Origin: Massospora cicadina
Taxonomy: Eukaryota; Entomophthoromycota; Entomophthoromycetes; Entomophthorales; Entomophthoraceae
Direction of reading: 5' to 3'
NCBI GenBank assembly: GCA_022478985.1
Contig: JAKSZP010007906.1
Span: 186,001 to 250,000, forward strand
Length of the DNA: 64,000 bases
In this document: in pieces, positions 12,234 through 24,179 of the stretch
Position numbering within the stretch: the first letter of the stretch is position 1
Layout of the letters: the number at the start of each line of letters is the position of its first letter
Position numbers and translations under genes: made by a program
The notes under the pieces: model-generated
The model's database searches: none
Told to the model about the DNA's origin: nothing
Seen by the model: the letters and a program-made list of their open reading frames with translations, nothing else

Positions 12234-12249
12234 TGGTGCTCACTACAGG
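12234..12249 (+). promoter_or_regulatory. E2 primer-binding site
   Basis: TGGTGCTCACTACAGG starts three bases after the LTR end. It is identical to the site in E4 except that E4 starts CGG, and differs from E5 by one base. Confidence 0.75.
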
Positions 12250-13250
12250 TGACCCCCGTATAGCCAGAATTATTGCTCTTGAGGAGCAACTTGTCAGTGC
12301 CTTATCCCGCCTCAAGGAGCTTGAGCAGCACCCTTACAGTTTCCCCCTTATGGAAAAATCCACTCCTGGCTAATGAAACATCAATACGTTTTTTATGTTT
12401 ATGAAGCTGCCATGTATGGCTCCACTGATACCCAAAAAGTCCAGTACATCGTTCCCTGTCTAAGCCGCCTAGCACAAGACATGATAGTTCCTTACCTGAA
12501 CCTTCGCTCACTTGGGTAGAGGTAAAGGAGGCTCTCTTGGCTGAATTCGGATCCAAGAAGAGTCTACTCAAGGAAAAACAGGCCTTTATGCGCCTTAGCA
12601 TGTATGAGGATGAACCACTTTAGCCTTTGCTGAACGATTTTTACCTCGCTGCGCAAAAGTTAACAACCTCTAACATGCTCACCCTGGATGACGCTATCAC
12701 CACCCTGTTAACTGGGTTAGCTTCTCAGCCCTCTCTAGCTAGGCGTATTATTTCAATGAAACGCCATTTACAAAATATCCGTGATCTAAAGGAGGCGTTA
12801 GTAGATGTTGCTTATTTCCATTCGTGTGCAACAAACAAGGAAGCTGAAGTGATCCCTCCAGCAATCACTATTAAGGAGCTACCACTAGTTAATCAGTTGG
12901 AACCTGTTCCCTCTGTGCGCCCTAAAATGGTTACCACTCCCTCTTATGAATCCAAACCCTGTAAGGTAGTAACAACCATCCGTCTGCACCAGCTCCCTAA
13001 AGCTGCTATGCTTACCCCTCCTAATAAGCTGGTAAAGGAGGGCCTTAAGGCTATTCAATCTCCTGTGGCCATCTCTCCTACCTCCATCGTGGCCTTGCCA
13101 GTTGTTGAGAATACCATTGAGGACGAATCTGAAGGGGTTATGATAAATTTGACTACTATGTATTGGGAGCCCCCGCAGAGGTATAGGTTACTGATCATTT
13201 GAACGATGGTGGAGTAGAAGAGACCACCATCCCTGAGTAAACGTACTTCA
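12250..13250 (+). pseudogene. E2 gag
   Basis: The trace begins with a helix-forming segment ('LEEQLVSALSRLKELEQH') that matches the same position in E4. It continues through a capsid-like region in several frames and then a 191-codon open piece (12627-13202). The 'SLARRIISMKRHLQNIRDLKEAL' block is shared with E4 ('HISAVKHTFQNLRDIKEAL'). Frameshifts near 12.37 and 12.6 kb break it. I see no zinc knuckle. Confidence 0.6.
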
Positions 13251-13334
13251 ATCAAATCCTGGGGTGTCCAAAAGTGATTGACACTGCTAGCGATGGTGAC
13301 TAATTTTTAGCTAGCTTAATTTGACCTCTTCAGC

Positions 13335-13910
13335 GTGTTCATCCTTTACAAACCATCAAGAATAACTGCCCTGAGACTGCTAAAAAAACTCACCTCCACC
13401 TTACAGCTTAAAGAGGTTTTAGCTTTGTCACCTAACGTTGGAGGGACTCTCACTAAGGTTGAAGTAGTCATTCAAAAAGTTCTTATATTGGCCATCTTGA
13501 ACACTGGCTCCACAAATAACGTGATCTCCACTAAGCTTATCAAGAAGATAAAGCTAGCGCCTGACTTGGAGTACTCACAAGAATTTGAAACTGCTGGCCC
13601 CAACAATACTCGTGCTATTGGGGCTTACTCTTTCCTTCCCATTCGAGTTGGGAAGCTTACATTATCAGCCCCTGCTGTGCCTTTGGATAACAATGCTTAT
13701 GATATGCTTATCGTCACTCAGTTTATGATTTATTATGAAGGAATAATCAACCTGAAGCAAGGTTACCTCTCGTTACTCAACTATGAAGTTCCGTTAGTCT
13801 TAACCAATAAAGAAACTAGTAAGCATAAATACTCTTGCTTGGTTATATACCCCCTCTCAGCGATACCTTTGTCTTACTACTTCTGGGCGTCACACAAAGA
13901 AATTGCCTGA
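13335..13910 (+). pseudogene. E2 aspartic protease region
   Basis: This is a 191-codon open piece. 'LAILNTGSTNNVISTKLI' is the retropepsin active-site loop with the catalytic Asp changed to Asn (N-T-G), and 'AYDMLIVTQFM' corresponds to the second conserved 'YD.LLGT.F' block. The same arrangement occurs in E4, E3 and E5. Loss of the Asp makes it inactive even where the frame is open. Confidence 0.65.
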
Positions 13911-14439
13911 TTCAGTGGATGCTAGGGAAAGTGTCCCTTTTTATGCTGCAGATGATGTCATGATCAAGCCTGGAGAACAACGAGTGGTTGACACAAATGT
14001 CACACTTCATATCCCATGACACTGTTTGTTGCACCTCATTAGTATTGAGAGCGTCAGTCCTTTGGAGCCTCAGGTATTTCCTGGCATCCTTGACCCAGCC
14101 TACCAGAGCCCATTACGCTGCTGTTGGGGAACCTCACCTCAAAAGACATAGTTGTGAAAAAACACCAGGAGATTGGCAGAGAATTGTTAGTCCCTGTGGA
14201 GGACATTGAACAAATTCAACCCTTTGGCTCTATGATGAATATGAGCCCGCCAACAGATACCCTGGTATGTACTCTATCCAACGTCCATATCTCGGACGAG
14301 CTTACCTCAGGTGAGCTGGAAAAAGTTCACACTCTCCTCGATGATTATAGCGATATATTCTCTAAATCAAATAATGATTATGATCATATGAAGGGCTGGT
14401 GCCACTCCACTGATGTGGGTGATGCCCATCCCATTTGAT

Positions 14440-15730
14440 CAAAACCTTACCACAAATCAAAGGTAGAAGAACAGCAAATGAGGACGAAGCTTCAGCAGTT
14501 ACTAGATGCAGGGTTGCTAGTTCCTTCACAAAGCCCCTGGTCTTCCCCTCTCTTGCTAATAAAAAATAAAAATGGCGATCATTGGATAGTCATGGACTAC
14601 CAAAAGTTAAATAACCTCAAAAAAGGATAGCTATTCTCTTCCACGTATTGACGATGCCTTGGCCCAACTCTCTGGATCCAAGTTCTTTTCTGCCATGGAA
14701 TTAGCTAGCTGCTATTGGCAAATTGATCTCTCTCCTGAGGACCAGGAGTAATATGATATTATTTGTAGTGAGGGTCTCTTCCAACCAACCCAAGTACCTC
14801 AAGAGTTGTGTAATGCCCCTGCGTCTAACCAGCGCGCCATGGACCATATCATGAGGACTTAAAGTTAAATTGCGAAATTGTCTACCTCAATGACATCACT
14901 GTATTCCAAAAACTTTCACCGTCCATCTTGATCACCTTAAGGAGGTGTTTCAAAGGTTACATAAGGCAAATATCAAGTTAAAGCCTTCAAAATGTACTTT
15001 CTTTCAAAAGCAACTGGATTTTCCTTGGCCATTCCATTTCTCAAAAAGAATTCAACCAATCCAAGATAAAGTTGGAGCCATCTTAAAAATTCTGCCCCCT
15101 AAAAATTACGGGATATTGAGGTCTTTCTAGGGATGATAGAATATTACCATCAGTTCATCCCTAAGTTTGCCAGCTCAGTGAACCTCTTGTCCGTCTACTG
15201 ACAAAGAACACTCATTTTCAGTGAGGTGCAGAAAATAAGGCTGATTTTGAGACGCTGAAACAACTGCTGTAACAACGCCCTATCCTACGGCTCCTAGATT
15301 ATAATAAACCCTTCCTCTTATTCACTGATGCTTCAGACTATGCCGTTGGGGCCATCTTAGCCAAGTTGGATGAAAACGGTGTAGATCATCCTGTCTCCTA
15401 ACTTTAGTAAGATGCTGTTGAAGTCTGAACAAAACTACAGTGTCACGGAGAAGGAGTGCCTTGATTTTCTGTTGACTGTAAAGCACTACTGCCCTTTCCT
15501 ATATGGAACTACCTTTACTGTGGTACTGATCACGCATTTCTAAAATGGCTACAGAACATGAAAGACCCTAATGACCGGTTATTTCGCTGGGCTCTAAAGC
15601 TCCAGTCTTATAACATGAAAATCAAGCACTGTGCTGACACCCGGCTCATGAATGTAAGGGTTTGACTTGGCTACCTGCCCTTCACTTGGATAACAGTGAG
15701 GGGAGAGACAATATGATCTCTTAATGACCC
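14440..15730 (+). pseudogene. E2 reverse transcriptase and RNase H
   Basis: RT begins at 'GLLVPSQSPWSSPLLLIKNKNG' and 'IVMDYQKLNNL'. A frameshift near 14.62 kb shifts the palm region, and the catalytic box reads YLND (usual YxDD) near 14.88 kb. RNase H follows with 'LFTDASDYAVGAILA' at about 15.32 kb and the 'EKECLDFLLTVKHY' block at about 15.45 kb. Several stops show it is dead. Confidence 0.7.
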
Positions 15731-15779
15731 CCAATGACTGGGAAGATGAGGAGGAGCCAGTACAGAAATGTTAGCCCAA

Positions 15780-16942
15780 CACTCCTGTAACACCAAAGTG
15801 GAGAACGGGAAGTTGTATTAGCAGGTGGGAATAAAATGGCAGCCATTCCTTCAGCCTTTTTTTTTTTTTTAGTACTAGATGCCATTCCTTCAGCCTTCAG
15901 AACGTGTACCTGCTATCCTAGAGGCCCACTCCACTCTAGGTCATGGAGGGGCCAAGAAGACTTATGAGTGGATTAAGGATCGATTTTATTAGGATGGAAT
16001 GATGGAAGCTATTTTTGATGTCTTGGAGGCCTGCCTTATTTTCAAATAGAAATCCAGATTCAAGACTAGAAATTAATATTAGCCAAGTACCCCAAAACAA
16101 CCTTTCCACACCATTAGACTGGATGTAATAGGTCCCCTCCCTCAGACTACTAGTGACAACCGATTTATCCTGGTAGCCATTGACCATTTTACTAAGTGGG
16201 TGGAAGCTGTAGCTCTTCATGCCCAAACGGCTAAGGCCACAGCCACCTCTTTACATCAGAATATTTTCTCTTGACATAGCTATCATCAAGTATTACTCTG
16301 TGATAATGGAAAAAACTTCACCTCAAGAGTAGTAAAAATCCTGGCCACCTCCATAGGGGCTCAACAACTTTTCTCTGCTTCATACAATCCATCGACTAAT
16401 GGGAATGTGGAGAGAGCTAATGGAACATTGTTATCCATCTTACTCAAATGGCCTCTTCAGATCCACTTCACTGGGACCAATCTTTACCCAGTGCCCTTGT
16501 GTCTTATTTTATCAGTTATCATCAGATCTTAAAAATGTCCCCCTTATGTGTATTGTATGGGTGGGAACCAGGAATACCTGCTCTGTTAGTTAAAATGTAT
16601 TCTCCTCTAGAGTTGAGGAACCTGATAAAGTCATGCGCAGATTATCTCAGCACATCATCCAGCTCCAATCTGAAGCTATGACTAACTTAGCCAAGATGGT
16701 GACTAAGGAACGGCAGGCTGCCAATGAGCTTTGAATCCCTCTGCCTAAATTCCAAGTGTCTGATATAGTATTATACTATCATAACCGCATCACTTCAAGA
16801 AGCGGTAAGCTTGGATCAACATGGGAGGGTCCCTTCACTATAACTTACAAAATAGGAAACGAGTACTACATCAAATATTTAGCTACAAGTATTACTATCA
16901 ACTGCATACATGACCATTTCCTCCGACTTTATTTCCCTTAAC
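15780..16942 (+). pseudogene. E2 integrase
   Basis: The trace stays in one frame for long stretches, interrupted by stops. It carries a zinc-binding-like N-terminal part ('EAHSTLGHGGAKKTYEW'). All three core carboxylates are recognisable: Asp in 'VAIDHFTKWVEA', Asp in 'LLCDNGKNFTS' and Glu in 'GNVERANGTL'. A 24-bp micro-insertion interrupts the N-terminal part at 15857. The C-terminal 'GPFTITYKIGNEYYIK' resembles a GPY/F module. Confidence 0.7.
15857..15880 (-). mobile_element. 24-bp LINE-tail micro-insertion in E2
   Basis: T14 followed by AGTACTAGAT (minus strand: ATCTAGTACT plus A14) lies between perfect copies of GCCATTCCTTCAGCC at 15842-15856 and 15881-15895. Removing the insert and one copy rejoins the integrase reading. 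Only ten bases of the LINE tail plus the A-run were inserted. Confidence 0.8.
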
Positions 16943-16944
16943 AT

Positions 16945-16958
16945 TCTTGAGGGGGTGA
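16945..16958 (+). promoter_or_regulatory. E2 polypurine tract
   Basis: TTCTTGAGGGGGTGA lies directly before the 3' LTR, in the position where plus-strand DNA synthesis starts. E4 has the matching TTCTTGGGGGGGTGA at its 3' LTR. Confidence 0.6.
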
Positions 16959-17704
16959 CGTCAGACAATTGCCTTCTCAGCTGAAAAAGAAAAATGTTTC
17001 AGGTTAAATTCAGCCAAAAAGGGGAAATGTCGGCCATTTGCAATATTTCAAGGTTGTTAAAAAGATTATTATAAAAATATTGATGGAATCAGCCAAAAGA
17101 CCCTGGCCAATTCACGGTGGAACCCCATATATTGGGGAACACCATTTTGTAATCTTCACGGGAAATAACTGAAAATCAACTGATTAAATTACCCCAAACA
17201 CCCAATGGACCTTGGGACAACTAAAGGAAAGCACTCCCCCATTCACCCCCAAGTCCTTCAACCCACCTGCACGGGGACCCCCATCATAGGGCTGGCGAGG
17301 GTCCCCCAAGTTTAAGAAAATTTCTCAAATGGGGATTGGCTGAAGTTCATATGATAATTACCTCATGGGTATGTTCTAGCCAATTATAATCCCTTTTTTC
17401 ATTTTATTAATGTGAAGTTAATATCTTGAGTTCCCATACGCTATTCCCCAATATTACCTAATTAGGAACTAAGCTACACTATTCTGAACATATCCTCAAA
17501 TTCTTCTTGACACTTTAGATACTTTACATACTGACCAGTCATGTCTTGAGGCGTATCATTTTTTCCCCTTTATCGCACATGTAATAAGATTATAAAAAAT
17601 CCAATTTTAATTAGCGCTTTTTATTTAAACTTATTTTATTAAAAATATTTGTGGAAACCAGCTGGCAGAATGCACCATCAAGCAATGTAAGCTGGTTTCC
17701 TACA
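16959..17704 (+). repeat. E2 3' LTR
   Basis: It starts CGTCAGACAATTGCC (TG changed to CG) and ends GGTTTCCTACA. It is followed by the TATAG target copy, and E1 RT resumes immediately after. Confidence 0.85.
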
Positions 17705-19653
17705 TATAGCAGTGATAAATTATTGCCAAATGAACAAAACCACAAAAGAGGATCCTTATCTATTTCTGAGGATTGACAATGCACTCAGTCGCCTAGAGAA
17801 AGCCAAATACTCTCTGGCAATGGACTTAATTTTGGAATATTAAAAATTGATTTGCCAAAGGAGGATAAAATGTGCGATAATTACTTCACAGGGACTTTAT
17901 TAGCCAACCCAAGCGCTCCAGGGATTGCCTAATACACTGGCAACGTTCCAGAGAGCATTGAACTACATCCACAGTAAATTGAAGCTATTTTGCATTTTAG
18001 TATATTTGGATGATATCAATGTATTCAACAGGATCTTCACGGACCATATTGGAGCACTTAAAAGTTTTGTTTAAGTGTCTGGCGATGGAGAACTTGAAGA
18101 TCAAACTAAAGGAAACGTCATTACTTCAGGAAAGAGCTTGAGTATTTGGGATTTGTGACAAACTTTAGTGGGCTGCAACCCCAGAAGCAGAAGATTATGG
18201 TAAATGAACGTGTTCAATTCTGAAGAACGGCCAGGATAATTATGTATTTTTTGGGATGGTTGGCACTTATCGCTAATTTATTAAGCATTTTTCTAGAAAT
18301 TCAGAGCCTTTATTCCACTTTAGTGAGGAGGCCAATAATATTCATGTAGAACTATGAGGCTCAAGAGCTGATCAAGTAGTTATGCCAATATTTGATGACC
18401 AGTCCTGTGTATAAAGTATCCAAATTACAATTATAAATTCGTTATCTGAACTGATTCTTCATCAATAGCAATCGGTGCTATTTAAGAGTTAGGTGAATGA
18501 AGACAGGGAAGAACATCCAGTGGCCTTAAATGAGCAGAACACTGCCACCAGAGGAGAGAAATTATACAGTGACAGAACATGAATGCCTCATGATGATCTA
18601 TTCATGAAAGCAACTATGAGTGTATATCTATATAACACTTTCAAAGTGGTAACGTACTCTCATTTCTAAGCTGGCTCCATAACCTGAAGGAACCAGAAGG
18701 GTGATTGTCCTGATAGGCTTTATAATTACAAGCCTACGTTTTTTAGTTAATACACTGGGACGGAGCAGAAACAAAAAATGCTGAAAGATATCAAGATTGC
18801 TTGCTGTCCAAGTTATCTATCATCAAGTGGATGAGCTATTTCAGATTATGATTGAAGTCAATATTTGTAATGATCCATAAAAAATTTAGGTGCACTTAAA
18901 AAGCGATGGTAAACACCAAGGTGAAAAATACCAAATATATAGAACAATCGATGGAAAATGGTTTTTATTCCCAAAACATCAGAACAGGTGGAAGTTATCT
19001 GAGCTGCGCATAATGTCGTCAGACATGGTGGCCTAATAAAAACCTTGGACCATATTTGCCAGTACTTTTATTATGAATCAATCAACTATGATGTCACCAA
19101 CTACCTGGTCTGTTGCGTGGAATTCCAATTCCACAAGCCTTATAAAAATATAACAGGCTATAGGCTAGTACGCCCCAGGTTTGCATGGCACATGTATTAA
19201 TTGACACGGTGTGACCCCTGAGTATTAGTACAGGAGGAGCAAAATACATCATAGAGGCAATAGACCATCTGACTAGATGGATGAAAACCAGAGAAATGAG
19301 AAAAGTAGATGCTACAAGCATGGCGAGATTCATCATGGACCAAGTGGTATACTGGCTTGGATGCCTGCAAGTTTTATTGAGTGACAATGAGATCAAATTT
19401 ACCTCCTATAAGATCCCCAAGCTAAATGAATTGATGGAGATCAGTGGAGTGGTGTCCATTCTATATTGACTAGAAACAAATGGAATGGTGGATGAGTAAA
19501 CAGAACGCTAGCTGAAATGTTAAGAAAATTGGTCGCAAGGAAAACTTCTGACTGGTGAACTTACCCAAGTTCAGTTACCTTCACCTGCAAAATCAGTCAT
19601 CATACAGCAACAGGAAAAATGCCTTTCAAATTACTATTAGGACAAAGGGCAGC
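17705..19653 (+). pseudogene. E1 reverse transcriptase, RNase H and integrase core (resumed)
   Basis: Directly after E2 the E1 RT continues with 'RIDNALSRLEKAKYSLAMDL'. A catalytic YLDD box is preserved at 18003-18014. RNase H traces lie around 18.4-18.8 kb and an integrase N-terminal region around 18.97-19.15 kb. The integrase core at 19281-19469 contains 'CLQVLLSDNEIKFTS', which keeps the second Asp. The trace stops at 'LLLGQRAA', where E3 begins, and continues at 34752. There are many stops and frameshifts. Confidence 0.75.
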
Positions 19654-20780
19654 TTTCAGATTCTGGTGGTTGACCTAAAAATAAACCCTTCAACAACCAT
19701 CATATTGGGCTGATTATACTCCCAATTCTTGAGCTAATACTTTAGTTCGTACATTAAGCCTACATGACTTGGCCTTTTTATCCCAACATCAATTCAATCA
19801 ATTACTTTATAAAAATCTCAGGATGAATCCACTTGCGCATTATGACCAATTATCACTGCACTTCAACTTGGCATCTGGTCTTGATAACAAAAACAATATC
19901 AAACATTCCACATTAGAAATCATTCAGGATTGGCCCAAAGATAACGCCTAAAAGTCCCATGAACAGATAGACGTTTTAATGTAATTGATTTCCCGCTTTA
20001 GCGCGAAATTATATGTCAATCTGCATAATTGGCATGATAGCACTTGCACATGGACCGCTCAAAAGGGAGTACCTAGTGCTAGCGAGAGAGAGTCCTGCCA
20101 ATGTCCCAATTAGGGGTATGTCATCTACTTGAATCAATGGAAGAATTTCACAGAAGATATGTTTCGTCAGCAGTATGATGAAACTCAAATAAAGAAGATC
20201 CTAGGACACTTATGCATTTTTTATTGTAATTATTGTTCCTGAAATCTCCAAATTTTGAGAGTATTTTGCCACCAATAAACCTAGCAATAGGTCTCAGTCA
20301 TATCAGTATAAGGGGCAAATTGAGGTGGAAAATAATCTGTTGAATTTTTATGCTCGAATGTGGCCAGGAGATACCCTAGAGATATAAATACCAGCGCCTG
20401 GCCTAATGACTTATTATACAATAGATACCCTCTAATTATTAGTACTAGATGGTAATAGATACCCTCTAATAAAAGATATTTTATTCTATCTCTTTACTGG
20501 TTTTCATCAGAATCTTTTCTTTGGAGAAGTGTTGACAAGCTGGAAGTGCCAAATACACATCTTGGATTAAGACCTGCCTCAGATTCATTCACAATTATGC
20601 TGGGAAAATTAAGCCTGAATTTAACTAGAAGAGTTGGGGCTATACAAATACGCCTAGTGAGTTTCCAAATGGTGACAATACCTTAAGCCACTGGCAAAAT
20701 TGAGGATTGTTCATCCAAACTTTGTCCAATTAAGAATGCAGGATTATAATTATCAAGAAAGCAATCCTCAGAACTTCACA
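19654..20780 (+). repeat. E3 5' LTR
   Basis: It matches 27147-27404 joined to 33921-34746, for example TCCCATGAACAGATAGACG against TCCCATGGACATATAGACG. It contains a 17-bp micro-insertion at 20437 that the 3' LTR lacks. Confidence 0.85.
20437..20453 (-). mobile_element. 17-bp LINE-tail micro-insertion in the E3 5' LTR
   Basis: TATTAGTACTAGATGGT (minus strand: ACCATCTAGTACTAATA) is bracketed by a perfect 17-bp duplication, AATAGATACCCTCTAAT, at 20420-20436 and 20454-20470. The E3 3' LTR near 34.43 kb shows the unduplicated target, a natural empty site. The A-tail is reduced to AATA. Confidence 0.82.
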
Positions 20781-20782
20781 GC

Positions 20783-20793
20783 TGGTGCTCACT
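20783..20793 (+). promoter_or_regulatory. E3 primer-binding site (short match)
   Basis: TGGTGCTCACT begins two bases after the LTR. It matches the first 11 bases of the site shared by E2, E4 and E5 and then diverges. Confidence 0.6.
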
Positions 20794-20816
20794 CAAAACT
20801 GATGACACTTTCCAAA

Positions 20817-22990
20817 ATGGATTCAAATAACCACTTCCTGGAAGATTTGGCCAGATGAGAAAATGACAACGAGATGGAAGCTAGCAATAAAGAAATCTCA
20901 GATCCTTTTAATACCAGCTGCCAAGGCTCTTATGTGGGTACCCCCTACTCCCTAGATCTTATCACAGTGGGGGAGCTCATGCAGATGCAACAAGCCTGAT
21001 TGATCTTAAATCTGCAAGCGTAAAAGCTATTCTGGAAACCCTATATAAGGGTTTTAGGATTGGTACTTCACAAATCGATCCCTTATTCAGACTGTTCTAC
21101 TACCTTAAGGATCAGGCGCTCAAGATGGAGATATATATGAATTACCATGAAGAAACCATGGAATCTCTTGCCAAAAGTCTCACAGACAGTCAAGCAACTA
21201 TTGAACTCCTGGTTAACTTTTTTCAACCCTCAATCAAGCATACCCAGCAAATTATTGCTAGAAAAAATATGAAAATTATGGTAATCTACCATGTTCAAGG
21301 GAAGGAACAATCTTCCCTAAATGCTCTACTGAACAAACTAAATTCCAGTTTTCCTGAAGTCTGAAAAGCAATTGTGAATAAAACGGGACTTGCCAATGAA
21401 GCTCATGGGAGATTAAACACTTTTGAGGAGCTTCTAAATGAAGGAGTACCAAAGATAGCCAGGATGGTTTTTTGCTCACCATGGGCTATCGAATAAATGG
21501 TTACAATTCATAAATAACTTCTGTCAGAAACTGGAAACTCACTCTGCTTTCCTATTATCCCAGTCATAACGACTCACCATACATTCCACTTCGGGCCAAA
21601 GAAATCAAATGGAGTTAAATGCAAAGAATGATGATTTTGGGAATTATGTTTGGGCTGAGCTGGATACTGTAAACAAAAAGTTTAAAGACCTTACAGCAAA
21701 ACAAGCCGTTCCAAATAGGTTGAAGAGGATCCCCGTAAAAAGAGGAAATTTAAAAACTTTAGACTGTGTTGTTAAGATTGCAGGCCAGAAATACCAAAAC
21801 TACTCAGTAGAATTGGGAACTCAGAATGCAATTATCAACTGCAAATTCCTGAGAAGATAGTATGGCCAAAGACTTTAAAAGCATTAAGCTTTATTTATAG
21901 AAGTATGACAACCTTAAAAATTAAATCCATCAAAAAGAAAAGCTGCCAGTGCTTTGGAAAAAGAGAAATAGGAAAAAGCTCTGTTTATTCGACCAAAAAA
22001 CAGTTTGGGAAAACAACTAAGGGCTGAATTCAAGGACCAGAATCCAGTAGTTCGGGACAATATCATGAATGAATCATTGGGAATTGACACTGATGCAGAA
22101 ACTGATATTTTGAACATACATTCTATGCCTAGAGTTCTGGCATTAATCCTGACTCCAGATACTCCCCTACAGGAAAGAGGGCTGATTCTGAATAATGATA
22201 CACCAAGACGTTCAAAAAGAAGTATAACCCTTATACCCAAAATAAGGTGAGATGAATTAAACTATTGAATTCACCAAAGTTCAATAAGGATGGGAACTTT
22301 AACTCTTTCCTCAAGCTATTTGGAAAAGCAATGTGAGGAGCACCAGACCATGTAAAAGGATCGTCACAGATCATTTCTCTTGATGCCTATAGCTGTGACC
22401 TCATTATGCCCTATTTGGGTGACGATTGGTCCTATATGATGCTAAATTGCAGTGAAAAAACAGTTTGGAGGGCCAGATAAATTAGAAACCAAAAAATGAG
22501 AGCTTCTTAATATTGAATTTAAACAGAATGAGACTATTAAGTTCTTTGTGGACAGATTTTTCCATGAGGCATAAGTTCTGTGCGGGTGCAACACAATAGA
22601 CAAGTTTGACACTAAGATTGCAATGGAACACACAGTTATGCCTTTCCATGAGCTGCACAATGTCATGATACCTGCATTCAATGAAAGCTTGGAAATCCAA
22701 GAGCTTATCAATTACTTGAGAAGCTGTTCCCATAATTTAAATACTCCTAATAAGCCCAACAATCAGCAAAAATCCTAATTTTTGGGCCCAAAAAACAATA
22801 CAATGTCTGACAAGGGGAAAAATTTAATAATACGAACCAAAAATTTGAGCAAGAACAGCAAAATGGGCGATTACATGGCACAACTGTGGTCAAATAGGGC
22901 ACTTTGGTAATCAATGCTACAGACGGTCCAACAAAAAGCCTGGGGTCAACTTTGCTTTAGAAATTAACAGTGACAATGAGGGGGGAAAAG
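20817..22990 (+). pseudogene. E3 gag with CCHC knuckle
   Basis: The reading starts at an ATG at 20817 and runs through several broken pieces (open stretches at 21125-21364, 21609-21860 and 22005-22250). It ends with a zinc knuckle at 22876-22917 that reads W-X2-C-X4-H-X4-C ('WHNCGQIGHFGNQC'). The first ligand Cys is changed to Trp by one base. Gag packages element RNA into particles. Stops and frameshifts make this copy dead. Confidence 0.65.
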
Positions 22991-23399
22991 AGTAGGTGAA
23001 GTAGAGGAAAAATGTTATAGCTCCACCAATATTCAAACCATTCCACCTGACCGTGGTAAACTATTTAGGGATGAAGATGTCACTGAAGATAACTTTTATC
23101 ATATTGTGGCCAATGATGTCATGATGGTCATTACTCGGGTCACAGAAAAAGCAACTAATCTCTTGAAAATTACCAAAGAAACACAAGCAGATGTATCAAA
23201 ACCTTATACAAAACAGATTATTGACCAGGGTTTAGACCTCCAAACCAGATGTTCAACTGGCCTACCTAAGCTTAACAACGTTTAAGTAGCCTTCCCATGA
23301 AAACCTTAGCAGATAACTTCCCATATATCTGCTTAAGTCTGAAATCACACCTGGCTTCTGGCAGCAATCACAGCATGTATACAATAAATACTTCTGAAG

Positions 23400-23760
23400 C
23401 TACTCTGAGCGTACTTTTGTGGACATAGCAGTAAACAAGGTGCTAGTTTGGGCCATCATTGATAGTGTGCTCCTATCAATATAGTCAGCATAAAGTTGGT
23501 TAAAAAACTGAAAATTGCGCCCTATGTTGCCCACTGTCAGAAATATGGAACAGCTAGAGCGCATATAACTAAATCGCTGGGCGCATACAGTACCCTACCT
23601 CTCAGATTCGGATCTATTGTAGTAACAGCACCTACTATAGTATTGCCAAATATGAACTATGATATCTTAATTGGGACTGATTTCCTAAGAAGATATGGAG
23701 CTGTTACCAATCATAATGGGGATACTCTCACCACTTTTGCCCAGGCTATCCTAATTTAAT
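23400..23760 (+). pseudogene. E3 aspartic protease region
   Basis: 'WAIID' at about 23.45 kb is the active-site lead-in but the following Gly is lost. An 87-codon open piece (23496-23759) continues with 'LVKKLKIAP' and the second conserved block 'NYDILIGTDFLRRYGAV'. The layout matches E5 closely ('HYDLLIGTAFLKHYGAV'). Confidence 0.65.
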
Positions 23761-24179
23761 ATAACCAGGATAGGGCAAATGAGAAAAAGAAGCTCAGCCT
23801 ATTCATAAATCTGGCCTACAAAGATGGAGTAGTCCTGATTGAGTATGTCAAAGCGTGGCCAAAGATTAAAACAATACCCATTTAGATAAATGACTCAAAG
23901 GGCATTCAACTTTGATCAAATCAGCACATCACTATACCATCTGGAGATCAAGTAATTGTCCTGATGGGACTAACAATTAATATCCCAGAAGGTCTTTATG
24001 GTGATTTATATCAATAGTGGTCTAAATCTCGATTTAAACCAAGCATTGCCCCTGGTATTATAATTCCTGGCCACGGAGAAATACACATCTTATGTGTAAA
24101 CCTGCAAAATTAGCCTATCTCCATCAAGTGACATAAAATTGCCTTTCTGCATCTGTTCCCTACCTCAGAAATTCAATCA

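Larger units (their letters stand above)
11474..17704 (+). mobile_element. E2: Ty3/gypsy element inserted in E1's RT
   Basis: Its LTRs of about 750 bp at 11474-12230 and 16959-17704 start TGTCAG / CGTCAG and end ...ACA. The target duplication is TACAG (11469-11473) against TATAG (17705-17709). A primer site follows the 5' LTR and a G-rich polypurine tract precedes the 3' LTR. The polyprotein order is gag, protease, RT, RNase H, integrase on the plus strand, with many stops and frameshifts. LTRs and proteins are related to E4, so the two are members of one family. Confidence 0.85.

Noticed and set aside
18720..18780. TTTTTTAGT as a fifth micro-insertion
   Set aside because: No flanking direct repeat is visible, so it is treated as chance.
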